NCBI GenBank assembly: GCA_023384355.1
Contig: JAHDWL010000004.1
Location: forward strand, 26,606-90,605
Length of the DNA: 64,000 nucleotides
Direction: 5' to 3'
Source: Anaerolineae bacterium
GTDB lineage: Bacteria; Chloroflexota; Anaerolineae; Promineifilales; Promineifilaceae
Below, one piece after another: positions 28,687 through 37,216 of this stretch (position 1 is the stretch's first letter; each line of letters begins with the position of its first letter). The notes below the pieces were generated by a model. The model saw only the letters and a program-made list of their open reading frames with translations, was not told the DNA's origin and made no database searches. A program made the translations under genes and the position numbers.

Positions 28687-29940
28687 ATGCCTGAATTCTT
28701 CAATGTGCTTCCGCCGGACGATGCGCGAGCGCTGCTTCTCCAGCACGTCCGATCGATTCAGGAAACAGAGCTGCTCCCTACATTTGAAGGGCTTGGCCGG
28801 GTCACAGCGGAGGAGATTCGCTCTGCTGAAGCGTTGCCGCCATTTCCACGCAGCACGATGGATGGTTATGCCGTTCGCGCGGCCGACACCTTCGGAGCGG
28901 GCGATGTCCTGCCTGCATTCCTGACCGTCACCGGTGAGGTCCGCATGGGCACTGCTGCCGATATGCCACTGAAGACCGGGGAAGCGGTCATCGTTCATAC
29001 CGGTGGCATGATACCTGACACCGCTGATGCTGTTGTTCAGATCGAACATTCTCAGCTGGTTGGAACGCCAAATGAATCCAGGTTTCCCTACGAAATTGAG
29101 GTATTTCGGGCAGTCGCTCCCGGTCAGAATGTTATTCAGGTGGGCGAAGATATTGCTGCCGGTGCGACTATTCTGCCTGCCGGTACCTGCCTTCGCCCAC
29201 AGGACATCGGCGGGTTGTTGGCCGTCGGTGTATCTGATGTCATGGCCATTCGCCGGCCGCGCGTCGCGATTCTGGCTACAGGCGATGAAGTTGTTTCGCC
29301 GGCGTCCGTTCCTTCTCCGGGACAAATCCGTGATATCAACAGTTATTCGATAGGTGGGCTGTGTATTGGGGCGGGTGGTATCCCTGTGTTTGGCGGGATT
29401 GTGCCTGATGACATCGAATCACTGCGAGAGGCCGCTGCGCGAGCGCTTGCTGGGGCGGATATGCTGGTGATGTCGGCCGGATCGTCGGTCAGCGTTCGTG
29501 ATATGACGGTAGACGTGATCGCCGGTTTGGGACGACCGGGTGTGTTACTGCACGGTGTGGCGACGCGACCGGGCAAACCGACTATCGTCGGCGCGATAGA
29601 TGGGAAACCGGTGCTTGGTCTGCCCGGGAATCCCGTTTCGGCCATGATTCAGTTCAACATGTTCGGTATTCCTGCAATTTATCGGCTCCAGGGATTGCAA
29701 CAAGATCCGTTTCACCGGAAGATATCAGCCAGGCTGACTCAGAATATCGCCAGCGAGAGTGGTCGGGAGGATTATATCCCGGCGCATTTGGATGAAACGG
29801 CGGAGGGCATCACAGCAACCCCCATATTTGGGAAGAGCAACCTCATCTACACATTGGTTCACGCCGAAGGGCTTATTAAGGTCCCGTTGAACCATAGCGG
29901 CCTGATGGCCGGGGACATGGTTGAGGTTCAGCTATTCTAA
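28687..29940 (+). CDS. moeA: Molybdopterin molybdenumtransferase MoeA
   Basis: 417 residues of the MoeA fold. Landmarks are PPFPRSTMDGYAVRAADT near residue 55, GEAVIVHTGGMIPDTADAVVQIE, LATGDEVVSPASVPSPGQIRDINSY in the molybdopterin-binding domain, and KPTIVGAIDGKPVLGLPGNPVSAMIQF. It inserts molybdate into adenylylated molybdopterin. No other molybdenum cofactor gene is nearby. Its stop lies 16 bases from the stop of the convergent lipoprotein gene. Confidence 0.95.
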   Translation: MPEFFNVLPPDDARALLLQHVRSIQETELLPTFEGLGRVTAEEIRSAEALPPFPRSTMDGYAVRAADTFGAGDVLPAFLTVTGEVRMGTAADMPLKTGEAVIVHTGGMIPDTADAVVQIEHSQLVGTPNESRFPYEIEVFRAVAPGQNVIQVGEDIAAGATILPAGTCLRPQDIGGLLAVGVSDVMAIRRPRVAILATGDEVVSPASVPSPGQIRDINSYSIGGLCIGAGGIPVFGGIVPDDIESLREAAARALAGADMLVMSAGSSVSVRDMTVDVIAGLGRPGVLLHGVATRPGKPTIVGAIDGKPVLGLPGNPVSAMIQFNMFGIPAIYRLQGLQQDPFHRKISARLTQNIASESGREDYIPAHLDETAEGITATPIFGKSNLIYTLVHAEGLIKVPLNHSGLMAGDMVEVQLF

Positions 29941-29956
29941 CGACTGAGGACCCGAA

Positions 29957-31234
29957 TCATGGCAGGCTGGTGGCACAGCGGAATCCAATCGTCCGATCGG
30001 CATTGTCCGGGGAAGAAGGGAAGCGAATAGCCGAAGCGGCGAAGTTGCCGGTATCAAACCAGGAACCACCACGTACTACCTTCTCCTCGCCGGCACCAGG
30101 TCCGGTCGGGTTGGATGCGGCCGACTCTGCGTAGTATAAGGGATCATACCAGTCTGCTACCCACTCCCATACATTACCCGCCATATCAAACAGGCCGGAT
30201 GGACTTCGGCCGTTTTCGTAGGTTGCTACCGGCGCCAGGTCGGGATAGCCATCGTCGAAATCGGGGTTCGCCTGCTGTTCAGCACAGGAAGAATCACAAA
30301 AATTCAGGACCTTGCCATCGAACTCATCTCCCCAGGGGTAGCGGCGTGCTATCGATGATTCCGCATCCCAGGCGGCCGCCCGTTCCCATTCCGCTTCCGT
30401 GGGCAAGCGTGCATCGCGCCAATCGCAAAAAGCGGCAGCCCCATACCACGTCACGCCGGTGACCGGTTCGCTGCCGGAGCCCTCAGGCATCATATATATG
30501 TTATCCTGGAGCGCAATCTGGCTCTCTTCTGGCTTGAAACAAGGTAGACCCCCACAAGGCACACCGTTCTCATTCAGGAAATCCACAAATGCAGCCGTCG
30601 TGACCTCGTGCTCGTCGATGTAATACCGCTCTAATAGAACCGAATGAACAGGTTCCGAAGCGACGAACCAATCAGGCTGGCAGCCATCCCGGAACTTGTT
30701 GCATTCTTCGGCCAGGGTGCCCGCATCCGCGCCCATCTGGAAGTTTCCGCCGGGAATCAGGATCATCGTCCCGCCCGGTACCTCGACCTGCGTCGGATAA
30801 GGCGTGGGTGTTGGCGTCGAGGTGTAGGTCGCCGTTGAGGTTGCTGTTGGTTCGGGAGTAGCCGTGGCTGACGGCGTAGCTGTGGCCGTGTCGACAGGAA
30901 TAGCCGTACTTGTGGCAAGTAGAGCCCGCGGGCTTGCTGTGATGGGCAATGGATCATCAATTTGGAGCGCGAGATTACCGGTTTCGCTCACCGAAGATAT
31001 TGCCGTGGGTGTGATGGGAGCCTTTGCGGTGGAATAGGCGGATTGCGCGCCGGCGACTGTTGTGGCTCCCCATGGTTCAAGGGTTGCCTCCAATTGCGCG
31101 GCTACGGTTGAGACTGCGGCGGCTACATCGCCTCGGGTGCAACCCGTCTGACCGAACCCAGTTACCAGAATAAGGACCAAAAACCCAACCGGCCCCCTCG
31201 AAAAGGGAAGTTTTATCCGGCGATAGATTGACAT
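29957..31234 (-). CDS. Lipoprotein with formylglycine-generating-enzyme (SUMF1) fold
   Basis: 425 residues. The N-terminus is a signal sequence ending in QTGC (Cys32), an imperfect lipobox, then a long Ala/Thr/Pro linker with many short tandem TATPSAT-like units (to about 150). The C-terminal SUMF1 domain has GGTMILIPGGNFQMGADAGT, DEHEVTTAAFVDFLNENG, RLPTEAEWERAAAW and the closing VVRGGSWFDTGNFAASAIRF. In true formylglycine-generating enzymes the closing region holds two reactive Cys; here it has none, so it is probably a non-catalytic ligand-binding member. It follows, after a 123-base gap, an orphan secreted protein gene on the same strand. Confidence 0.85.
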   Translation of the reverse strand: MSIYRRIKLPFSRGPVGFLVLILVTGFGQTGCTRGDVAAAVSTVAAQLEATLEPWGATTVAGAQSAYSTAKAPITPTAISSVSETGNLALQIDDPLPITASPRALLATSTAIPVDTATATPSATATPEPTATSTATYTSTPTPTPYPTQVEVPGGTMILIPGGNFQMGADAGTLAEECNKFRDGCQPDWFVASEPVHSVLLERYYIDEHEVTTAAFVDFLNENGVPCGGLPCFKPEESQIALQDNIYMMPEGSGSEPVTGVTWYGAAAFCDWRDARLPTEAEWERAAAWDAESSIARRYPWGDEFDGKVLNFCDSSCAEQQANPDFDDGYPDLAPVATYENGRSPSGLFDMAGNVWEWVADWYDPLYYAESAASNPTGPGAGEEKVVRGGSWFDTGNFAASAIRFPSSPDNADRTIGFRCATSLP

Positions 31235-31305
31235 TGGACTTCCCTTGCCATTTCCGACTTGTCGGAGTTAGGCAGGTTGAGTGGAATGGGGAGATAATGG
31301 GAGTC

Positions 31306-31332
31306 GCGGGGCAGGAACACGGCCCGCCCCGC
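31306..31332 (-). terminator. GC-rich hairpin after the orphan secreted-protein gene
   Basis: GCGGGGC (31306-31312) pairs with GCCCCGC (31326-31332). No T-run follows on the minus strand, so it may be a weak terminator or an mRNA-stabilising stem between the secreted protein and the lipoprotein genes. Confidence 0.4.
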
Positions 31333-31357
31333 GTCAATCGCAGCTACTTTGGTGGAA

Positions 31358-32203
31358 CTAACGAGTCTGTTCCGGATCCCAGTGAATTTGGGTCAGGTTT
31401 GTGCAAGGAATCAGCTCGTGTACTTTGAAGTCCTCGGGGCGGCCGTCACACCAGTTGAAGAAACCGTTTTCGGTTGTGGCTGTTCCGTCGGCGGCGACGA
31501 TGCTTATGTCGTCAATAATGAACATGGTCCATCCCAGAAACTCGGGGAATTTGCGGCCGACTTTCAGGTGGAAGTATTGGCCCGGATTAATGGTGACCGT
31601 TTCATCGCGACCGACGTAGTTGCATATTCCGTCGCCGTTATCGCAAACAAACTGATCGGCAAACAGCTCGCGCCAGTCGGTAACTTCGGCAGGATTCGCT
31701 GAATCGCTGATTGCGTACCAGGCCACACTGTTATATGGGCCAGTCTTGCCGTCGGAGAAAGCTGTTGTGCTGATGCTGACGTAGTAAAGGCCGGGGGTCG
31801 GGATGCGAGTTAATTGCTGGTATGCGCCGGCATAGTAACCGCCTTCCTTCGCGCCGGAATGCTGGATGAACCAGCCCATGGCATTATTGATCCCATCCGG
31901 GTTAGCCGGCAACGCCAGGTCAACTTCATGCAGACGGCCGGCCGTCCATCCCGCAGTGTTATCGCGCCAGAAAGTCCAGGGATCAGACGGCCCAAGGGTT
32001 GTTCCCCATTTGGTAAATGCCCCATTGTCGATCAGGCTGTTAGTCGCGGCTGCTGTGTTGCGTTCCTCGGTATCATCGACGGTAAATTCGCTCCAGGCGT
32101 CTTCGCTGGAGGAATAGGTTACGACAAGATCAGCGAAAGCGCTGGCAGTCAGAGCCAGCACCATAAACAAACCGAACAGAACGCCTAATTTTCTTCTTGT
32201 CAT
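31358..32203 (-). CDS. Secreted protein of unknown function
   Basis: 281 residues. A clear signal peptide (1-25, LFGLFMVLALTASAFA) precedes a mature part with aromatic, Gly-rich and beta-strand-like segments: WTFWRDNTAGWTAGRLHEVDLALP, GYYAGAYQQLTRIPTPGLYYVSIS, INPGQYFHLKVGRKFPEFLGWTMFIIDDISIV. That last pattern, ending in IDDI, is like carbohydrate-binding or jelly-roll modules, but I cannot name a family. Cys pairs (FVCDNGDGIC and two near the C-terminus) suggest disulfides. There is no membrane anchor. It may share a transcript with the SUMF1-fold lipoprotein downstream. Confidence 0.7.
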   Translation of the reverse strand: MTRRKLGVLFGLFMVLALTASAFADLVVTYSSSEDAWSEFTVDDTEERNTAAATNSLIDNGAFTKWGTTLGPSDPWTFWRDNTAGWTAGRLHEVDLALPANPDGINNAMGWFIQHSGAKEGGYYAGAYQQLTRIPTPGLYYVSISTTAFSDGKTGPYNSVAWYAISDSANPAEVTDWRELFADQFVCDNGDGICNYVGRDETVTINPGQYFHLKVGRKFPEFLGWTMFIIDDISIVAADGTATTENGFFNWCDGRPEDFKVHELIPCTNLTQIHWDPEQTR

Positions 32204-32451
32204 TTTTCAGAATCTCCTTTTGCCAATAGGTTGTGACTAAAAATTATCGTCTTTGGGTCCGAATCAGGTGATTTACCAAATAGCCCTCCTTGGACCATCC
32301 GCACCTGTTACAAGGGGTAACCAGCGAATGAGCATGATCCACCTACGTTGTACCATAAGATAAACCGCCAGGGCGTGAATCGGCTGTTAAAAATCTGACT
32401 TGAGGCCGTGAAAGGGCTGAATGTTTGACATTATCGACGGTAAGACGCAGG

Positions 32452-32481
32452 TTACCACCCCTACCCACAGGCGGATATAAT
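32452..32481 (+). promoter_or_regulatory. Promoter of the small membrane protein gene (leaderless)
   Basis: TTACCA (32452-32457), 18-base spacer, perfect TATAAT (32476-32481). The start is expected near 32488, so the ATG at 32490 would be at the 5' end of the mRNA. Confidence 0.5.
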
Positions 32482-32489
32482 CTTTCGGT

Positions 32490-33023
32490 ATGATTGATAA
32501 ATTACCGATGATTACTGGCGTCCATTTCGAACAGACGCCTACGAGATTAAAAATTGTTCTGCCCATCAAGCGACACTGGGTCTATCTTTCCCTATATTCG
32601 GCGCTGATGATTATTTGGATCGGGATGATGGTGTGGGGGCTGGTGTATTCAACCCGGATTCTTTTCTCCGAGATGAACCGCCGTTTTGTGTTTATTATCA
32701 TGCTCCTTGTCATGCTCGCTATTCTGTATTTTTTCGGCCGCATATTGCGCCGCCAATGGGCAGCCTACTTTTCAAACCGGGAGATATTGTTCATTAACAA
32801 TGAGGAATTGATCCTTCGCCGGCCTGTATCAATGTGGGGTAATACTGATGTGTACGATATGCAACACGTAACACCCCTGTACGTTGACGAACTGAGGGCA
32901 ATGATTGGGTTTGAATACGGGCACCGCCAAATTTATTTGGCTGAGGGACTGACCGGCGAAGCCAGGAATGCGCTCGCGGGCTTTATCAATGAGGTCTACT
33001 TTGCGAACAGAAGCGGGAAATAA
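32490..33023 (+). CDS. Membrane protein of unknown function, two helices
   Basis: 177 residues with two adjacent membrane helices (about 30-55 and 65-85, YLSLYSALMIIWIGMMVWGLVY and FVFIIMLLVMLAILYFFG) and a cytoplasmic tail of about 90 residues. The tail, with FSNREILFINNEELILRRP and ending in a helix, resembles bacterial PH-like or DUF-type membrane proteins, but I recognise no defined family. It is a lone gene between minus-strand units, with its own promoter. Confidence 0.65.
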   Translation: MIDKLPMITGVHFEQTPTRLKIVLPIKRHWVYLSLYSALMIIWIGMMVWGLVYSTRILFSEMNRRFVFIIMLLVMLAILYFFGRILRRQWAAYFSNREILFINNEELILRRPVSMWGNTDVYDMQHVTPLYVDELRAMIGFEYGHRQIYLAEGLTGEARNALAGFINEVYFANRSGK

Positions 33024-33052
33024 GCAGGTTCACGACATCGGTGGGTCCGTCG

Positions 33053-33883
33053 CTATTCCAAAAACTCAAGGTCCTTGCCGGCAAATAGTGTCGCCGCAAT
33101 CAGGAACAAAATAGCTCCATACAGCATCACGACGGCCGGGGCAAGCGCCTGGGACGGAGTGAATCCGCCAGCCAGGACGGCATCAGTCATTGCCCGAAAC
33201 GGCCAGAAAAGGATGCCGGCAAATCGGGTTAATCCTGACAGGGGAGAATCGTAAGCCCAGGAAGAAGCGCTGTAGGCCAGGTCCGAAAACCACATGAGAT
33301 TGACCCGACTGAAAAGTTCGGCCAGATCATCCAGCCGCTCAGGGAACCATGACTCGGGGCTACTGGAAGCACTGTTTAGCACGAGCGCGAGCGCGAGCAA
33401 GCCGAACAGGATTACCCGCGACCAGCCGGCAGTAACAAGGTCTGTCGCGTGCATGGCCAATATCACCGCCAAAAGATCGATTGATAACCAAATCGGCGGA
33501 ATCATAAGCAAATGCGAGACAGATAATTCCGGACCGCGAATAAGCGCCAGCCCTGCGACCAACAGCTGCATGAACAAGCCCAATACCAAAGAGCTAAGGA
33601 AAACGGCGGTTAAATACTCAACCCGACTGGGAAGGCGCACCAGCATTGGATAATGCTCCATGCGAGCGGCGCGTGCACAGGTAGCCAGTGTTGTCATGAA
33701 TGTGGCGGCAGCCCCTAAAGCGCCAATGAGAATAATGTAATTCTCTATGTCGGGAGTCCCTTGGCCGGGGGGAAATAGAATTGCCCAAAAGGCCAGACTC
33801 AGAATCAAAAGTATCAGACCCGTTAATGAAAAGAATACGTTTTTGACAAAGTAGCCGGTCAGGATCAGGATGCGTTGGATCAT
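33053..33883 (-). CDS. ABC-2 type transporter permease
   Basis: 276 residues with about six hydrophobic helices and little sequence identity to named families, as is normal for ABC-2 permeases. Helices are seen near 15-37, 47-67, 95-118, 130-150, 160-176 and 240-262. It overlaps the ATPase gene by 4 bases (ATGA), so the two form one exporter. The permuted hydrophobic pattern and the neighbouring ATPase are the evidence; the substrate is unknown. Confidence 0.8.
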   Translation of the reverse strand: MIQRILILTGYFVKNVFFSLTGLILLILSLAFWAILFPPGQGTPDIENYIILIGALGAAATFMTTLATCARAARMEHYPMLVRLPSRVEYLTAVFLSSLVLGLFMQLLVAGLALIRGPELSVSHLLMIPPIWLSIDLLAVILAMHATDLVTAGWSRVILFGLLALALVLNSASSSPESWFPERLDDLAELFSRVNLMWFSDLAYSASSWAYDSPLSGLTRFAGILFWPFRAMTDAVLAGGFTPSQALAPAVVMLYGAILFLIAATLFAGKDLEFLE

Positions 33884-34755
33884 TGGATTGCCTCCGCATA
33901 AATCTCGGCCAGAGTAACCCGACGTTGTTCGACACGCACAATGTCGAAACCTTGATTGATGAGAATCGAGAGAACCTGGCGGCGCATACCGATAGCCTCA
34001 TCGCGCAGGATTACCTCGTTACCATCGACAGTAATGTCATTGTGAACCATCATGAGTAATTGTTTTGCCCCATCAAGTGGCCGATCGACCTGAATTGCCA
34101 CATGCGGCCGAAGCGTGAGCGCCTCAGCCATGGGGTTTTGGTACAAGACTTTGCCATCTTTCAGAATTATCAAATAAGTACAAACCTTTGTAACCTCTGG
34201 TAGTTGATGGGTTGACATCAGGATCGTTTTGCCGGCGATGCGCAACTCTTCCAGAAAGGTCTGTATCTCATCCTGTCCCTCGGGGTCCAGGCCACTCGAC
34301 GGCTCGTCCAACAACAACAAATCCGGATCGCCAATAATTGCCTGTGCCAGACCCAGGCGTTGCCGCATACCTTTGGAAAGGGTTTTTATCTGTTTATTGG
34401 CCGCGGCCAATAGATTAACTCGTGCCAGAGATTCCAGGACAGCGTTGTCTTTCTGCTCGCGACCAACATTACAAAGCCCGGCAATCATTCCCAGATATTG
34501 GCTTGTTATTAGATTTCCCGGGAAGATCAGACGTTCTGGCTTGTAGCCAATGCTCGGCCACGTACCTTCGGACGTAGCCCTAACTTCTCCGCTGGTTGGA
34601 TTGATGATCCCGGCAATGAGTTTGATGAGAGTCGTCTTACCTGCTCCGTTTGGTCCCAGCAGGCCGACGACTTCTCCTCGTGGGATTGTCAGGTTTATAT
34701 CCTGAAGTGCGGTGAGGGAGTAATATTTTTTCGATACCTGACTGAATTCTATCAC
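33880..34755 (-). CDS. ABC-2 type transporter ATPase
   Basis: 291 residues. Walker A GLLGPNGAGKTTLIKLIAG, signature LSKGMRQRLGLAQAII (Lys in the second position, usual for this class), Walker B LLLLDEPSSGLDPEGQ and switch STHQ are intact. A C-terminal extension of about 80 residues follows, as in drug or lipid exporters of the CcmA/NatA type. I place the start at GTG 34755, with AGGA 7 bases upstream; a TTG at 34761 is also possible. A perfect palindrome with a T-run lies 26 bases upstream in its leader. Confidence 0.9.
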   Translation of the reverse strand: MIEFSQVSKKYYSLTALQDINLTIPRGEVVGLLGPNGAGKTTLIKLIAGIINPTSGEVRATSEGTWPSIGYKPERLIFPGNLITSQYLGMIAGLCNVGREQKDNAVLESLARVNLLAAANKQIKTLSKGMRQRLGLAQAIIGDPDLLLLDEPSSGLDPEGQDEIQTFLEELRIAGKTILMSTHQLPEVTKVCTYLIILKDGKVLYQNPMAEALTLRPHVAIQVDRPLDGAKQLLMMVHNDITVDGNEVILRDEAIGMRRQVLSILINQGFDIVRVEQRRVTLAEIYAEAIQ

Positions 34756-34775
34756 GAGCAAATCCTGGGAGCCTG

Positions 34776-34799
34776 AAAAAGTTGCGTCCGGGACGCAAC
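34776..34799 (-). promoter_or_regulatory. 19-bp perfect palindrome plus T-run in the exporter leader
   Basis: GTTGCGTCC (34781-34789), one base, GGACGCAAC (34791-34799). On the minus strand five T follow (34780-34776). It lies between a minus-strand TATAAA (34838-34833) and the ATPase start, with no upstream minus-strand gene. It is either a protein-binding operator or a transcription attenuator. Confidence 0.6.
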
Positions 34800-34868
34800 G
34801 AGCAAGTTTACCACAGGGAGGGGGCTTAGCAATTTATATCCGGATGGTTAATTTTTGGTTGCAGCCTC

Positions 34869-34897
34869 TCGACGGGCCGACCCAAGGCAGTTATAAT
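34869..34897 (+). promoter_or_regulatory. secG promoter
   Basis: TCGACG (34869-34874), 17-base spacer, perfect TATAAT (34892-34897), start near 34904, about 30-50 bases before secG. Confidence 0.6.
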
Positions 34898-34934
34898 TTC
34901 GCGTTCGATGTAAAATTTCCGGCGTTGCCGGTCC

Positions 34935-35207
34935 ATGAGGATTGAAATCACAATTATGAACTTACAGCCTTGGGCACCTTATCTGAGTATTATTGAAATC
35001 ATCCTGGGTATAACCCTGACAGCCCTTGTTCTGCTACAAGCAAAAGGTCAGGATTTGGGTGGCTTTCTGGGCGGCAGCGGGGATAGCGGCGCATTCAGGA
35101 CGCGCCGTGGGGTCGAGGTGGTCATGTATAGACTCACAATCATCATCGCTGTCCTGTTTTTCATCAACACATTGCTCGCTTTCCTGGCTTGGGGACAGGT
35201 CAGTTAG
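34935..35207 (+). CDS. secG: Preprotein translocase subunit SecG
   Basis: 90 residues (or 83 from an ATG at 34956). Two membrane helices (about 15-36 and 66-88) flank the SecG loop: TALVLLQAKGQDLGGFLGGSGDSGAFRTRRGVEVVMYRLT, of which the QxKGxGLG-like stretch and the Arg-rich turn are diagnostic. It assists SecYE and SecA in export. It opens a group of export genes (with tatA, tatB, tatC), though a binding-protein gene lies between. Neither start has a strong ribosome site. Confidence 0.88.
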   Translation: MRIEITIMNLQPWAPYLSIIEIILGITLTALVLLQAKGQDLGGFLGGSGDSGAFRTRRGVEVVMYRLTIIIAVLFFINTLLAFLAWGQVS

Positions 35208-35236
35208 GGAGAAGCCCGAAGCGATTTCCTTTTCGT

Positions 35237-36916
35237 ATGAAACCTGATATCCGCTGGCAGGCACTGCTGGCGTTAGCCGGGTTGGCATTGGTATTGATGT
35301 TACTGTCGTACCAGGTCCAATCTGCCGCTCTATGCTCTGTCACCGTGCCTGCCACTGGAGGCACATTCGTTGAAGGCATTGTCGGTCACCCGTCATCCCT
35401 CAATCCGTTATTAAGCGATCCATACCCCGTTGATCGAGAGCTAACCAATCTCATCTTTGATGGCCTGGTAAGTTATGATGAGACAGGTCAGGTCATTCCG
35501 GCTTTGGCTGAAAACTGGTCTGTCAGTGAGGACGGGTTAACGATTACCTTCGAGTTGCGAGAGGGATTAAAGTGGCATGACGGCCAGCCGGTATCAGCAG
35601 AGGATGTGGCTTTCACATACGGCCTGATACAGAACGAAGACTATCCTGGCCCGGTCGCTTTGAAGGAATTCTGGCAGAGCGTGGTAATTGATGTGCAGGA
35701 TGAGCGAACTATCAAGTTCACCTTGCCGCAACCCTATTCACCATTTTTTGAAGCTGTCACAAGGGGGATTCTGCCCTCTCATAAACTTGAAGGTGTAGAT
35801 GTCGCAGAGTTGGCGACAAATTCATTTAATCAGTTGCCTGTCGGAACCGGACCTTTCGTGGTTCAACCCGGACAAGATTGGCAAACAACCGGCCGATTGC
35901 GCCTGACCCCCAATCCCTCCTATTGGCGAGGTGGGACTCAAATTGCCGACCTCGAATTTCGCTTTTTCGCCACAGACGATGATTTGTTGGCTGCTTTTCT
36001 GAGGGGCGAAATTCAAGCGATTAACCAAATATCACCCAATGAATTTCTCGAAATCGCCGCCGAACCATCAGCCCGGGTTTTCACATCTGCTTCACCTCGT
36101 TATTCATCATTGTTCTTCAATCTTGGAGAAGCAGGCCATATCGCTTTGAAATCGAAAGAAGTGCGCCAGGCCATTGCTTACGGGATTGACAGAGAGTCGC
36201 TCATCAATAAAGTGTTGAGCGGACAAGGGATTGTTTTCGAGGGGCCTTACCTGCCAAATACATGGCCATCACGGCCAGATTTATTGACACAATACAGCTA
36301 CCAGCCTGAAACGTCAGCGGCGTTATTGGACTCAGCGGGATGGGTAGGTGGCGACACCAGGTCGCGCGAGGGACAACCTCTGACATTGCGTCTGGTTGCA
36401 CTCGACAATTCTGAGCAGGCCGCGGTGGCAAACGAGATTATTGAGCAACTTGCCGGTTTGGGCATTGATGTCCAACTTACCCAGATATCTGACCCGGTAA
36501 TATTGCATCAAACACTTTCGGAACAGAATTTCGATATTGCGTTGGTCGAGGTGGCGGCACCAGATGACCCCGATCTATACGATTTCTGGAGCCAGGAAGC
36601 GATGATCAGCGGGCAGAATTTTAGCCGTTGGAACAACAGGAGGGCAAGCGAGGCTCTGGAGGCTGGTAGGCAAGTATTTTCTCAAGGTGAACGCGCGACA
36701 TACTACGAATCATTCCAGCGCCAATTCGATGCCGATTTACCGGCGTTTTCTCTTTACCAGCATGTTTCCATTTATGTATTGAGCGATAATGTCAATCAGG
36801 CTGAAATTGGCCGGGTTTGGCAACCGCGCGATCGGTACAACACGTTGCCGAACTGGTATTTAAATTTTCGGGATGTTACGGTTAATTGTCAGATGGGAGC
36901 AGCGGACTTAGAATAG
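35237..36916 (+). CDS. Peptide-type (family 5) solute-binding protein, canonical order
   Basis: About 559 residues. An N-terminal hydrophobic segment (7-29) is a signal peptide or anchor; a Cys follows but without a clear lipobox. Family 5 elements are in the standard order: HPSSLNP (52-58), NLIFDGLVSYDETGQVIPALAENW, LREGLKWHDGQPVSAEDV (107-124), TIKFTLPQPYSPFF (158 on), LPVGTGPF (200-207) and VRQAIAYGIDRESLI. It serves as an in-window reference for the permuted homologue at 20964-22760. No permease or ATPase gene is adjacent. It starts 29 bases after secG. The ligand is unknown. Confidence 0.9.
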   Translation: MKPDIRWQALLALAGLALVLMLLSYQVQSAALCSVTVPATGGTFVEGIVGHPSSLNPLLSDPYPVDRELTNLIFDGLVSYDETGQVIPALAENWSVSEDGLTITFELREGLKWHDGQPVSAEDVAFTYGLIQNEDYPGPVALKEFWQSVVIDVQDERTIKFTLPQPYSPFFEAVTRGILPSHKLEGVDVAELATNSFNQLPVGTGPFVVQPGQDWQTTGRLRLTPNPSYWRGGTQIADLEFRFFATDDDLLAAFLRGEIQAINQISPNEFLEIAAEPSARVFTSASPRYSSLFFNLGEAGHIALKSKEVRQAIAYGIDRESLINKVLSGQGIVFEGPYLPNTWPSRPDLLTQYSYQPETSAALLDSAGWVGGDTRSREGQPLTLRLVALDNSEQAAVANEIIEQLAGLGIDVQLTQISDPVILHQTLSEQNFDIALVEVAAPDDPDLYDFWSQEAMISGQNFSRWNNRRASEALEAGRQVFSQGERATYYESFQRQFDADLPAFSLYQHVSIYVLSDNVNQAEIGRVWQPRDRYNTLPNWYLNFRDVTVNCQMGAADLE

Positions 36917-36951
36917 GATCAATACGACGCATGTTGGCGATCATTCTCTGC

Positions 36952-36957
36952 TATAAT
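36952..36957 (+). promoter_or_regulatory. -10 box for the tat operon
   Basis: Perfect TATAAT, start near 36964, about 34 bases before the tatA ATG at 36998. The -35 region is weak. Confidence 0.4.
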
Positions 36958-36997
36958 CGCCATAAATGTGTAAAAAAACGCGGATAGGAGATGAAAA

Positions 36998-37204
36998 ATG
37001 GGCGCAATTGGTTGGCCGGAGCTATTACTAATCCTGGCAGTCGTATTGTTGGTTTTCGGTGTTGGGCGTATAGCCCGTGTCGGAGGTGAGTTGGGAAAGG
37101 GCGTCTCTGCTTTCCGTGAAGGTCTGAAAGAAGGCGAGAAGACGACTGACGAAAAGGATGCAGCTGAAAAGAATGATGGGGCAGGTGGAACCCCTTCAGT
37201 CTGA
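36998..37204 (+). CDS. tatA: Twin-arginine translocase subunit TatA
   Basis: 68 residues: a short N-terminus with PELLLILAVVLLVFG as membrane helix (about 6-22), a hinge at FGVGRIARVGGELG, an amphipathic helix (GKGVSAFREGLKEGEK) and a charged tail. This is the TatA/E pattern; TatA oligomers form the pore for folded proteins. AGGAG lies upstream at a suitable distance. It is followed by a longer TatB-like gene 12 bases on and then tatC. Confidence 0.92.
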   Translation: MGAIGWPELLLILAVVLLVFGVGRIARVGGELGKGVSAFREGLKEGEKTTDEKDAAEKNDGAGGTPSV

Positions 37205-37216
37205 TAATAACGTTAA

